Assembly: GCF_026239655.1 (NCBI RefSeq)
Contig: NZ_JAPIVO010000008.1
Location: 248,001-312,000 of the forward strand
Length of the DNA: 64,000 nt
Direction: 5' to 3'
From: Pedobacter sp. MR2016-24
GTDB taxonomy: Bacteria > Bacteroidota > Bacteroidia > Sphingobacteriales > Sphingobacteriaceae
Position numbers and translations under genes: made by a program. The notes under the pieces were generated by a model, which was not told where the DNA came from, ran no database searches, and saw nothing but the letters and a program-made list of their open reading frames with translations. This document shows, piece after piece, positions 19,001-25,826 of this stretch (its first letter is position 1; every line of letters starts with the position of its first letter).

Positions 19001-20197
19001 AATCAGTTATTCATCAAAAGTGATTTTGAAGCGCAGGAATATATTTCTATCCGTGTAGCAGATAATGGCATAGGAATTTCTGCCGATTCGATTCATCACC
19101 TGTTTGAACGCTATTACAGGATCACTGAATCTCATATGGGTTCCGGCGTAGGGCTGGCTTTTGTTAAGAGTCTGACCCTGCTGCATAAAGGTCTGATCAG
19201 GGTATCCAGTGAAAAACATAAGGGTACTGAAATTATCATCTCCTTCCCTTGCCAGAAGGAGGATTACAATAAAGATGAACTTTGGGGACAGGGCAGCAGC
19301 CAGGGAGGTACACGTTTAGAAAGTATCAATTATAATTCTGACGAGAAGCTTCCGCCGGCCTTAACTGATACCGTTCCTAAAAATAGTGCTGCATTTACCG
19401 GCACCCGGCACATTTTGATTGTGGATGATAATCAAGAGCTGCGTTCATTCCTGAAAGAAGCGCTGGAAGATACATATCATATCTTTGAAGCCGAAGATGG
19501 TCACACTGGCATAGTAATGGCCAAAGAAGTCTTTCCTGATCTGATCATTAGTGATGTGATGATGCCTGGAATGAATGGCACTGAATTTTGCAAACTGTTG
19601 AAAGAAGATATGGAGACCAGCCATATCCCCTTTTTAATGCTTACTGCAAGAGATAGTATTGAAGCTGAGATAGAAGGTGTAGAATCAGGAGCAGATCTCT
19701 ATTTTACAAAACCCGTAAATATGTATCTGCTGAAGATCAGCCTGAAGAAAATTTTTGATCAGCGGCAAAAACTTAAAGAGCATTATTCCAAAGATCATCG
19801 CTCAGCACTCAGAGAGTTGGTTCATTCTACCAAAGACCGGGAGTTTATGGAGAAACTGCTGGCGATTATCAATGCCCAGCTGATTAATCCAGACCTGGAT
19901 ATTGACTATTTATGTGCTGAGATTGGCATGAGCAAGACCAAATTGTATGTTAAAATCAAATCCATTACTGGTCAGTCGATAGGTGAGTTTTTGAGAGCGA
20001 TCCGTCTCAGAAAGGCTGTAGAAATTATGACCAGGGAAGACGTACTGATGACTGAAGTCATGTATAGGGTTGGCATTCAGACCCAGTCTTATTTTACCAA
20101 AATCTTTAAAAAGGAATTCGGTAAAACACCAACACAATTTCTGCAGGACTTTAATCATCAGGAAAAATCCAGACATAAGGGAACTCATCTTAATTGA
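16058..20197 (+). CDS. Hybrid two-component system regulator of the galactan locus
   Basis: 1379 residues combining sensor and regulator in one protein. Signal peptide (1-23); about fourteen beta-propeller repeats of the 'LWIGTDGGGLN' type (about 30-700); Y_Y_Y domain (about 715-780, 'NKYAFKLEGFDKEWNYNS'); one transmembrane helix (about 785-808); HisKA with phospho-His in 'FFTNISHEFRTPLSL' (about residue 838); HATPase with 'NLINNSLKYTD' and 'ADNGIGISADSI'; receiver with acidic pair in 'ILIVDDNQ' (about 1123) and phospho-Asp in 'IISDVMMPGMNG' (about 1166); C-terminal AraC-type HTH ending 'YFTKIFKKEFGKTPTQF'. The periplasmic propeller binds oligosaccharide and the HTH activates the locus. It is divergent from susC. 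Confidence 0.95.
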   Translation: MISFTKSLILLLCCCVFTTVCGQNLKFRRIGIEDGLSNSTIECIFQDYRGFIWFGTRDGLNKYDGNQITLYQHSEANSTISDNYIRCIYEDKQHRLWIGTSNGLNRFNPENNQFTRYHADQNKKAVLSNNAVVSISETDRGLWIGTDGGGINLMNLQSGKVQSYVVADRSSAVAADRVNGIYPDQSGNLWLATNKGLVFFNTATIQFKSVPALRSYAIRTITTAPEGNLWLGTEERGLFCYDIKNATLKQYQHQEKNKNSLASDLVRAVVFHKKNEIWVGGINGGLDLLNTATNTFRHYQNEPGDPSSLSQRTVSALYQDKQGNLWIGTHRGGVNLYCPGSEKFNLVQQELNKNSLSYNDVKAFYEDQQQNIWIGTDGGGLNYFDQIKKTFAHYRTNPFDSGSLGSDAVLDIMADRYNQLFIGTWGGGLNLMDKKNGTFKRFTYDGGPGSISSDYVQKTIEDSENNLWVGTYYGGLNLLDRKTMRFTRLTEGRNGSKLVGNNIISLLEDDKKNLWIGTDDGGLNCYDLRTKIFTHYFLKEERKPDLRVLFMDSKRRLWLGQKGLYLFNPAKKMFSLYTKKAELGSTFIKGILEDEAGNLWISTSRGLTRFNPENLSFKKYNRADGLQGLEFEANAVMKTAKGELFFGGVNGFNSILPKDIKPNKYIPPVYLTEFQIFNNKIVPGVKGSPLAKDIGFTKEIRLSYKQSSFSFNFAGLNYTAPENNKYAFKLEGFDKEWNYNSTSGKAAYTNLDPGTYTFKVRASNNDGLWNRTGTSLRIVIAPPFWATWWFRLLAASLSIYLAYALLSFRRKLELRTLEEKKREEMHQVQLQFFTNISHEFRTPLSLILGPIDRLLKEDHQATFQSYYKTIHRNANRLLNLINELMDFRKIESGALQLKVTHGNLSLFIDEVAEEFSEMALEKNITFKVNKSAEFTAVWFDRQVIEKIILNLINNSLKYTDTGGEITLAVFHAAASIEPCYENQLFIKSDFEAQEYISIRVADNGIGISADSIHHLFERYYRITESHMGSGVGLAFVKSLTLLHKGLIRVSSEKHKGTEIIISFPCQKEDYNKDELWGQGSSQGGTRLESINYNSDEKLPPALTDTVPKNSAAFTGTRHILIVDDNQELRSFLKEALEDTYHIFEAEDGHTGIVMAKEVFPDLIISDVMMPGMNGTEFCKLLKEDMETSHIPFLMLTARDSIEAEIEGVESGADLYFTKPVNMYLLKISLKKIFDQRQKLKEHYSKDHRSALRELVHSTKDREFMEKLLAIINAQLINPDLDIDYLCAEIGMSKTKLYVKIKSITGQSIGEFLRAIRLRKAVEIMTREDVLMTEVMYRVGIQTQSYFTKIFKKEFGKTPTQFLQDFNHQEKSRHKGTHLN

Positions 20198-20203
20198 TGA
20201 GTT
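20182..20203 (+). terminator. Hairpin overlapping the stop of the hybrid regulator
   Basis: AACTCATC (20182-20189) pairs perfectly with GATGAGTT (20196-20203) around a 6-nt loop that includes the stop-codon region. A T-rich stretch follows only after about 20 nt, so it is a weak terminator candidate between two convergent genes. Confidence 0.35.
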
Positions 20204-20247
20204 ATGAATTCCCGATTATTATCTTTTTTCTTAATGAATTTACCGTA

Positions 20248-20460
20248 TCACTCAAAAAAATATGAGGGTGACAATTTGAAATACTTTATTAACAATACAA
20301 TGTGTTTCAAATTGTACTTTGCGGAACTCTGTTTATTCTCTACGTTACCAACAAAAGAACCGGATACATCCAGAATCAATCCAAATTGTTTCTGTGTTAA
20401 CCGATGTTGCTTTCTTAATTTTGTGGCTTCATCTATAAAATACTGTTCACACTCTTCCAT
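20248..20460 (-). CDS. Small XRE-family helix-turn-helix regulator
   Basis: 70 residues from ATG 20460 (a TTG three codons earlier is less likely). Almost the whole protein is one HTH_3/XRE domain: 'EATKLRKQHRLTQKQFGLIL' followed by DVSGSFVGNVENKQ, then 'YNLKHIVLLIKYFKLSPSYF'. The Q-F-G-L-I-L-D-V-S turn and the recognition helix with 'FVGNVEN' are typical. It is probably a DNA-binding repressor with no ligand domain. It is convergent with the galactan regulator and divergent from the small genes at 20567-20888, which may be its targets. The overlapping plus-strand frame has no domain features and is treated as a shadow. Confidence 0.8.
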   Translation of the reverse strand: MEECEQYFIDEATKLRKQHRLTQKQFGLILDVSGSFVGNVENKQSSAKYNLKHIVLLIKYFKLSPSYFFE

Positions 20461-20566
20461 AATAACCAAGCTAAAATATCCCTAATTGGATCGAAGAGCG
20501 TAACTTTTGGACTAATATAATCATATGTGAAAACATTTAAAAAATTCAATAATAAAAAAACTGAAC

Positions 20567-20647
20567 ATGGAGAATAAGCCGTTCATCCTCGCTAACAATT
20601 CAGAACAACCTAAACAATTTATAAACCCCTATGTTATAGCGGTATAA
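20567..20647 (+). CDS. Possible 26-residue microprotein
   Basis: An ATG at 20567 opens 26 codons (MENKPFILANNSEQPKQFIN, then PYVIAV) and stops at 20645-20647, 10 nt before the next gene. It has no hydrophobic segment and no recognisable motif. Its position and spacing suggest either a short leader peptide or the first gene of a small operon. An open frame of this length can occur by chance, so the call is tentative. Confidence 0.3.
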   Translation: MENKPFILANNSEQPKQFINPYVIAV

Positions 20648-20657
20648 TCAGATAATT

Positions 20658-20888
20658 ATGGAAAAGTATATCTTGTACGGGGGAGAAATAGAAGGTCAGT
20701 ATCGGGAGGTATTGATATACGCAGTGATATCTAAACCAGATCAATTCCTGGTACACTGGGATGGCTTTGAAGTGGGCACTATCAACAAAATGGATGGCAA
20801 ATGGTATACGAGCAGCGTAGACTTAATAAATGTAACTAATGAATTGGGTAAATTTATAGATGAGAACAGGGAGAAATTCCTGTTTTGA
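20658..20888 (+). CDS. Small protein of unknown family, copy A
   Basis: 76 residues, probably cytoplasmic, not recognised. The pattern is 'QFLVHWDGFEVGTINKMDGK', then W-Y-T-S-S-V-D-L-I-N and 'LGKFIDENREKF'. It matches the 81-residue protein encoded at 22360-22605 on the other strand, which has 'RYEVRWEGLRIGYVYIS', then W-L-G-S-T-P-L-L-N and 'IGGFIERSD'. The alternating hydrophobic pattern suggests a small beta-sheet domain closed by a helix. It follows the possible 26-codon gene and lies about 230 nt upstream of the sigma factor. No function is proposed. Confidence 0.65.
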   Translation: MEKYILYGGEIEGQYREVLIYAVISKPDQFLVHWDGFEVGTINKMDGKWYTSSVDLINVTNELGKFIDENREKFLF

Positions 20889-21032
20889 CAATAAATAGCT
20901 AAGTTACATTGGACGATTAAGATAATTATTGTATAATTATCAATTGTTATATATTCAACACCAGTTTCATCGATTATAACCAGGTATATATTCAAATTTT
21001 TCGAATAAAACAAACAAAAGGTCTTTAAAATC

Positions 21033-21065
21033 AATTATTGTAAATTAATTAATTTTACAACAATT
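21033..21065. promoter_or_regulatory. Near-perfect 12-bp inverted repeat upstream of the sigma factor
   Basis: AATTATTGTAAA (21033-21044) faces TTTACAACAATT (21054-21065) around a 9-nt AT spacer; 11 of 12 positions are complementary. It ends 27 bp before a TAnnTTTG promoter element, so it sits where an operator or activator site would be. The local AT-richness lowers the significance, but the match is long. Confidence 0.45.
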
Positions 21066-21092
21066 CTCTACAAAAATTTGCAAAATAAATCC

Positions 21093-21112
21093 TATGTTTG
21101 AATAATTAGGAG
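21093..21112 (+). promoter_or_regulatory. Promoter -7 element and strong Shine-Dalgarno of the sigma-factor gene
   Basis: TATGTTTG (21093-21100) matches the Bacteroidota -7 consensus TAnnTTTG exactly; no clear TTTG lies 19-20 bp upstream. AGGAG (21108-21112) lies 7 nt before the ATG at 21120, an unusually good Shine-Dalgarno for this phylum, which supports the start. The leader would be only about a dozen bases long. Confidence 0.5.
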
Positions 21113-21119
21113 CAACGAT

Positions 21120-21929
21120 ATGCAAGAGAAGAAATACTTGTTTCCTGAAGCTGACCTAGTTAATTCTCTAAAGAACAAATCTGAATCCGGATTCAAAACA
21201 CTATATGAGAATTACTCTGCTTCACTTCTGGGAGTAATCTGCAGAATTATACCTGACGAAAGTTTAGCACAGGATATCCTGCAGGATGCCATGATTCTTA
21301 TCTGGAATAATATTGACAAATACGATGTTTCAAAAGGAAGGTTATTTACCTGGATACTTAAACTGACCCGAAATCTGGCCATAGATACCTTACGTTCCAG
21401 GAGATATACTAATAAGGGGCGTACAGATGATTTGCATGATAATTTTGATGCAATCGATTATATGAAATCCAATACGATAAACACAGATATTATTGGTCTG
21501 CGTAAACTCACAACCATATTACCACCTAAAATATTCATAGTACTGGATAAGGTGTTTTTTCAGGGATATACTCACGTTGATGCGGCAAAAGAACTGAACC
21601 TCCCCCTGGGGACAGTGAAATCGCGTATCAACCATGCAATTACAGCGCTCAGAAAGTCTTTCGAATATACATCAGACTATAACCTAGCCTCTTTACAGGA
21701 AGATTCATCTTCAATACCATACGAAGCACGTTTTTCAAGTCCAGACAAATATATGAGAAGCAAAGCAACAACAAAGCCCATTCTGGAATGGAAAACCATC
21801 CTTGAAGTAGTGTATTATAATGATTTTACACATGAAGAAGTAGCCTCAAAACTAAATATCAAGCTAAGTGAAGCAAGAAATATGAGCAGGATGTCATGGT
21901 CGGCGTTAAAAAAGACCTATATGAAATAG
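21120..21929 (+). CDS. ECF-like sigma-70 factor with an apparent second region 4
   Basis: 269 residues, longer than the usual ~190 of ECF sigma factors. Region 2 spans about 20-95 ('LAQDILQDAMILIWNNIDKY', 'GRLFTWILKLTRNLAIDTL'). Region 4 is at about 125-180 ('LDKVFFQGYTHVDAAKELNL' and 'PLGTVKSRINHAITALRK'). A linker follows, and the last 45 residues contain 'LEVVYYNDFTHEEVASKLNI' and 'SEARNMSRMSWSALKK'. This aligns without gaps to the first region 4, sharing L, V, TH, A, LN and the final ALxK. It directs RNA polymerase to a set of unknown promoters. No anti-sigma gene is adjacent. The neighbours on both sides are small proteins of one unknown family. Sigma identity is firm; the duplicated domain is an inference from visible alignment. 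Confidence 0.88.
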   Translation: MQEKKYLFPEADLVNSLKNKSESGFKTLYENYSASLLGVICRIIPDESLAQDILQDAMILIWNNIDKYDVSKGRLFTWILKLTRNLAIDTLRSRRYTNKGRTDDLHDNFDAIDYMKSNTINTDIIGLRKLTTILPPKIFIVLDKVFFQGYTHVDAAKELNLPLGTVKSRINHAITALRKSFEYTSDYNLASLQEDSSSIPYEARFSSPDKYMRSKATTKPILEWKTILEVVYYNDFTHEEVASKLNIKLSEARNMSRMSWSALKKTYMK

Positions 21930-21931
21930 AA

Positions 21932-22291
21932 TTAACATAGGGGGAACCAATATTCAACTGTGCCTTTAATAAAGGCATGTACCTGTCTTAACATTTCATT
22001 CACACGGTCAAATGACATCACCTGATAATAATAGGTAATTACAGCAACTGTCTCTTCTACAAATTTGCTAAATATGACGGCAATTATTTTATCCATATCC
22101 AGCCTCAGTTCCAGCGCCTGCATTAATATAAATTTCTTTTCCACAATACAAGCTAATCCCTTACAGTTTTTAGCGATGCTGATATGATCGTTTGATTCCG
22201 TTCTAACTGAAATACTGAGCGCATGCACAGTTGCAGTAGTAAATTTTTGTATATCAAAAGAATGGTTTGACATCTGCTTATTTATACCCAT
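21932..22291 (-). CDS. Hypothetical protein, 119 residues
   Basis: Not recognised. The stop lies 2 nt beyond the stop of the sigma-factor gene on the opposite strand, so the two are tightly convergent. There is no signal peptide and no transmembrane segment long enough to be sure of. The sequence alternates helices, with 'IVEKKFILMQALELRLDMDK' in the middle and 'VNEMLRQVHAFIKGTVEYW' near the C-terminus. The start could also be the Met at 22273 (MSNHSFDIQKF). Its regular codon use and its place in a cluster of small regulatory genes make it likely to be real. A partner of the sigma factor is possible but unsupported. Confidence 0.6.
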   Translation of the reverse strand: MGINKQMSNHSFDIQKFTTATVHALSISVRTESNDHISIAKNCKGLACIVEKKFILMQALELRLDMDKIIAVIFSKFVEETVAVITYYYQVMSFDRVNEMLRQVHAFIKGTVEYWFPLC

Positions 22292-22359
22292 AACTGAAAT
22301 GACAGATAAAATGTTTCAGCAAAAGATTATCTATCATAAAGAGATCTGTAATTAAAAGC

Positions 22360-22605
22360 CTACAGATCTGTTGAGTCATTGTAATAGCCACAATCGGATC
22401 TTTCTATAAAACCACCAATAATAGTTGCATAACGATTTAACAATGGAGTGGAGCCCAGCCATATCGCCCGGCCGTCATTTTTAATAAAGGCCGAAATGTA
22501 AACATACCCTATCCTTAGTCCTTCCCACCTCACTTCATACCTTTGCTCGCTATCAGCTGCGTACACAACGATCCGTCGGTTATCTATCACGATCTCATAA
22601 CTCAT
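22360..22605 (-). CDS. Small protein of unknown family, copy B
   Basis: 81 residues, cytoplasmic, not recognised. It shares the pattern of the protein at 20658-20888: 'Y.V.W.G..IG' followed after about 15 residues by 'W..S...L.N' and then 'G.FIE'. In this copy the segments read RYEVRWEGLRIGYV, AIWLGSTPLLN and IGGFIERSD. The two copies flank the sigma factor on opposite strands, about 1.5 kb apart, so they are diverged paralogues and not a recent duplication. No function is proposed. Confidence 0.65.
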   Translation of the reverse strand: MSYEIVIDNRRIVVYAADSEQRYEVRWEGLRIGYVYISAFIKNDGRAIWLGSTPLLNRYATIIGGFIERSDCGYYNDSTDL

Positions 22606-22701
22606 GCTAAAACAATTTAATATAATTAAAAGGCAATGCCCCTGTTTAACTCAAATAAAAAGAAACATAACTGATTCAGGTCATTGACTGATAGCTTGAG
22701 A

Positions 22702-22720
22702 CCGGGCGGCGGATACCCGG
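22702..22720. other. GC-rich hairpin upstream of the CheB-like gene
   Basis: CCGGG (22702-22706) pairs with CCCGG (22716-22720) around CGGCGGATA. It is a short GC-rich island in an otherwise AT-rich 207-bp intergenic stretch (22606-22812). There is no T run, so it is not a standard terminator. It could be part of a leader structure; I see nothing else in this gap. Confidence 0.25.
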
Positions 22721-22812
22721 CCTTTACGTTTAACTTTTATAATTAAATATTAAACAAAATACCCCTTTATATAGTTTTATAAATGAGGTTTTTCCATCAA
22801 ATTTCTTTACCC

Positions 22813-23391
22813 ATGAAAGACAGATATATTGTTGCACTAGGCGCCTCATCAGGAGGCATAGCTGCTTTGTGCAGTTTCTTTGACAATACCTTACCTGATG
22901 GTGTAACTTATATCATTACTACGCATATGTATCCCTATCAAAAAAGCCTTTTAACAGAAATTCTTCAGCAACACAGTGACATTGAGGTTTGTGAGGTCGA
23001 AAATAAAATGCAGATTCTATCTAATATAATATATGTTATGCCCGAAAATAAGGTGATGTACATTAGCGACGGGAAACTGATGTTGGAGGACAGGGATCTG
23101 GCTATAAAAGTGAACTATGCTATCGACATTTTTTTCCAGTCCCTTGCCAGCGATACTTTATTCAAGAAGATTGCAATAGTGCTTTCGGGAATGGGCGTTG
23201 ATGGTACCAAAGGTGTCCAGGCTATCGCAGAAGCAGGTGGATATATTATTGCACAAAAACCACTCTCTGCTCAGGAAAGCAGTATGCCCCTTAATGTAAT
23301 TAAAAAGGGCTTCGTTGACGATATTCTTTATCCCAGGCAAATGCCTGCAGCTATCATCGCACATATGAAACAAAAATTTCACCCGTTTTAA
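22813..23391 (+). CDS. Stand-alone CheB-type protein-glutamate methylesterase domain
   Basis: About 192 residues from ATG 22813 (MKDRYIVALGASSGGIAALC); an upstream in-frame ATG at 22783 adds an unlikely leader. The CheB catalytic fold is clear: Ser in 'GASSGG' (about residue 12), His in 'TTHMYPYQ' (about 38), Asp in 'LSGMGVDGTKGV' (about 132). There is no N-terminal receiver domain, so activity is not set by phosphorylation in the usual way. No CheR, receptor or flagellar gene is in the window. Stand-alone CheB proteins in Bacteroidota usually work with CheR-like proteins and large PAS sensors in stress or envelope signalling, not in motility. That role is an inference. Confidence 0.88.
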   Translation: MKDRYIVALGASSGGIAALCSFFDNTLPDGVTYIITTHMYPYQKSLLTEILQQHSDIEVCEVENKMQILSNIIYVMPENKVMYISDGKLMLEDRDLAIKVNYAIDIFFQSLASDTLFKKIAIVLSGMGVDGTKGVQAIAEAGGYIIAQKPLSAQESSMPLNVIKKGFVDDILYPRQMPAAIIAHMKQKFHPF

Positions 23392-23428
23392 CGCACAGGT
23401 GAAATTTATAGTTGATATCACATTATTC

Positions 23429-24217
23429 TTAAATCTGATCTTCCGCAGCAATATGCTTCTTAGGGAAGTTAAATAATAAAGAAGTGAAAACCGGAATAAG
23501 AAAGATAGCTACTGTGAATATGGATACAAAAAGATCTGTTTTTTCACCTTCAATGAGATGTGAAACAGGTGATTCAGGATAGAAATGTGTAAATAATGAA
23601 GAGGTTAATTTGATACCCAGGACACCAATAACGATGAATGCTACTGTTTCCAAAAATGTAAATTTCTCCATCAGCTTCACAAAAGCCTGCGCAACAAAAC
23701 GCATCGCAAGGATGCCAATAAATACACCAATATAGATTAAGTAAATATGGTCTGTAAAAGCAACCGCGGCAAAAACATTATCGATAGAAAAGGCAAGATC
23801 CATCACCTCTACCAAAGCTACTGTCGCCCAGAAAGAACCAATTGCACCAACTGTGGATTTATAAATCCAGCTCTGATTTTTATCAACTACTTCTTCCTCT
23901 TCACCACCTTTACTGTTCTTTTTCCTGAAGTAATCGAAAGCCAGATACAGCAGGTATAAACCACCTAATGGTTTTAACCACCATATTTTAACCAGCCATG
24001 CGGCTAAAAACAAACAGATTCCCCTGAAAACGTAAGCACCGATAATACCATATTTCAACGCTTTTTCACGCTGATCTTTGGGTAAATCCATCACCATAGT
24101 TGCCAGCACTGCAGCATTATCTACAGAGAGCAGACTCTCAATGACAATTAAATTTAAAATAATAAGAAGACCGGCCTGAATGTCGTCGCCTAGAATAGTA
24201 TGTAAAAAATCCATCAT
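23429..24217 (-). CDS. TerC family integral membrane protein
   Basis: 262 residues with about seven to nine transmembrane helices. The TerC signature acidic residues are in 'ESLLSVDNAAVLATMV' (about residue 27) and again in 'EVMDLAFSIDNVFAAVAF' (about residue 130); the repeated S-x-DN motifs mark the inverted-repeat LysE-like fold. A hydrophilic, Glu/Lys-rich loop lies at about 95-115. TerC/Alx proteins are linked to manganese export and to metallation of secreted enzymes. The gene is convergent with the CheB-like gene. It is probably monocistronic; the following gene on the strand starts well away. Confidence 0.92.
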   Translation of the reverse strand: MMDFLHTILGDDIQAGLLIILNLIVIESLLSVDNAAVLATMVMDLPKDQREKALKYGIIGAYVFRGICLFLAAWLVKIWWLKPLGGLYLLYLAFDYFRKKNSKGGEEEEVVDKNQSWIYKSTVGAIGSFWATVALVEVMDLAFSIDNVFAAVAFTDHIYLIYIGVFIGILAMRFVAQAFVKLMEKFTFLETVAFIVIGVLGIKLTSSLFTHFYPESPVSHLIEGEKTDLFVSIFTVAIFLIPVFTSLLFNFPKKHIAAEDQI

Positions 24218-24306
24218 GTTTGTTTATAGGCCGAAGATACTTATTTATCAGATTGGTATGAGATAAAAGAACAATTTTGATGAAACCTGTATATAAGATT
24301 AAAAAA

Positions 24307-24522
24307 CTAAGGTTTTTCGTCAGATTTATCGGGAGATTGCGGAGGTTTGAGCTGATTCAGCTGTGCATCCCAGATCTGATCCGGATTATTAAATCGGGCG
24401 GTTTTCAGCTGGCGGCGCAGGCGAACAATCTCATTCACATTAATAAAGCCCTGAAGTGGAACGTATTTATTATCAGAGGGTTCGTTTGCCTCTTCAGCAC
24501 TCTTTTTTGGTTCACTCTGCAT
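24307..24522 (-). CDS. Small hydrophilic hypothetical protein
   Basis: 71 residues, not recognised. A charged N-terminal tail (MQSEPKKSAEEANEPSDNKY) is followed by a short folded-looking part, 'LQGFINVNEIVRLRRQLKT' and 'NPDQIWDAQLNQLKPP', and a Pro/Asp-rich end. It has no signal peptide. It lies on the same strand as the antiporter upstream and TerC downstream. The plus-strand frame over the same bases has biased composition and no domain, so the minus-strand reading is preferred. Confidence 0.55.
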   Translation of the reverse strand: MQSEPKKSAEEANEPSDNKYVPLQGFINVNEIVRLRRQLKTARFNNPDQIWDAQLNQLKPPQSPDKSDEKP

Positions 24523-24575
24523 CGGGTTTAAAGTTATAAAAAAATCAGAAGATACAATAGTTCATGTAAAAAAAT

Positions 24576-25826
24576 CTATTTGGCAATGATTTCTACATCA
24601 TCCGGCAGCGTTTCTTCGAGCTTTTTAAAGGTAAAGCCAGCCGTTAAACCATGAATACCTATAGAGATCAGGATAATGAAGGCTACCAGCGACCATAATT
24701 GGTCCTGTTCTTTAAAAAAAACAGTTCCAAAGGCAAAAGCCAGGTAATAAACAGAGCCTACCCCACGAATTCCGAAAAAACCAATCACGAGTTTCTCCTG
24801 AATTTTCAGTCTGGTGCCGATCAATCCGATTAATGCACTAAGGGGTCTGATCACAAAAATGAATACTACACCAAATGCAGCCATTGGCCAGGTCAGGTAA
24901 TCCAGGATTCCACGGACAAGACTACCGCCAAAGAGAATCAGCAAAATGGCAACAAAAATGCGTTCCATCTGATCGGAAAAAGCATGCAGCCGGTTATGAT
25001 ATTGATGTCCCCTTTCGTAGTTGCGCAAGGTCAGGGCCGCAATAAATACGGCTACGAAACCATAACCGTGTACCATCTCGGTAACGCCATACACGAAAAG
25101 TGTAAGGGCAATAGACACAAAACCATCATTTGTACCGATAGATTCATATTTTTTTGCCAGGGTAAATAGAATATAAGCGAGTAACTTCCCGATTAAAAAG
25201 CCGCAAAGTGCACCTGCGAGAATCTGATAGACCAAATGTTTCCAGGCCCAGGTAATCAGGGAACCCTCCCCTCCGGCAGAAATCATTGCAACAGTAATAG
25301 CCAGCCATACAAAAGGGAAAGCCATACCATCATTGAAACCAGCTTCTGCAGTCAGCGAAAACTTAGCATTATCTCTATCTTCTTCATTTGGATCTCCCAC
25401 CTGTACATCTGTCGCCAAAACAGGATCCGTGGGTGATAAAACCGCAGCAAGTAACAAGGCTGATGCCAGCGGCATATTAAAGTAATACACTCCTATGGCA
25501 GTAACAGCGGCAATACATAAAAACATGGTGATCGTGACCAGCCGAAAAGGAATTCCCCAGGTCCGAAACGAAAATTTCTGGTCTATTTTTAATCCGGTAC
25601 ACATGAGGGAGACCAGGACCACCAGCTCGGTAAGATGAGTAGTCAGCTCCGGATTTTTTTTTGGATCAGGTGCAGGCAAAAAGTCGAATATGCCATATAA
25701 CAGCATCCCTAGCAAAACATAGATAATAGAGTATGAGATTTTTGTTTTTGCTGTGAAGGCAGGCATCCATGCCATACCCAGAATGCCTGCTCCAATAATA
25801 GTAAGTATAACCAGGTAATGATCCAC
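24576..25826 (-). CDS. CPA1-type cation:proton antiporter
   Basis: 416 residues with about twelve transmembrane segments. The Na+/H+ exchanger pattern is visible: 'AVLSPTDPVLATDVQVGDPN' (the TDP motif of CPA1 exchangers, near residue 131), 'LTAEAGFNDGMAFPFVWLA' with the ion-site ND pair near residue 168, and 'GFFGIRGVGSVYYLAF' near residue 345. It exchanges Na+ or K+ for protons at the inner membrane. The start is GTG at 25824-25826, overlapping the TAG stop of the upstream gene by one base (TAGTG), so the two are translationally coupled. There is no long cytoplasmic C-terminal domain. Confidence 0.92.
   Translation of the reverse strand: MDHYLVILTIIGAGILGMAWMPAFTAKTKISYSIIYVLLGMLLYGIFDFLPAPDPKKNPELTTHLTELVVLVSLMCTGLKIDQKFSFRTWGIPFRLVTITMFLCIAAVTAIGVYYFNMPLASALLLAAVLSPTDPVLATDVQVGDPNEEDRDNAKFSLTAEAGFNDGMAFPFVWLAITVAMISAGGEGSLITWAWKHLVYQILAGALCGFLIGKLLAYILFTLAKKYESIGTNDGFVSIALTLFVYGVTEMVHGYGFVAVFIAALTLRNYERGHQYHNRLHAFSDQMERIFVAILLILFGGSLVRGILDYLTWPMAAFGVVFIFVIRPLSALIGLIGTRLKIQEKLVIGFFGIRGVGSVYYLAFAFGTVFFKEQDQLWSLVAFIILISIGIHGLTAGFTFKKLEETLPDDVEIIAK

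Noticed and set aside
20204-20485. 93-residue plus-strand open frame
   Set aside because: It overlaps the XRE regulator on the other strand, which has a clear helix-turn-helix; this frame has Cys/Phe-rich random composition.
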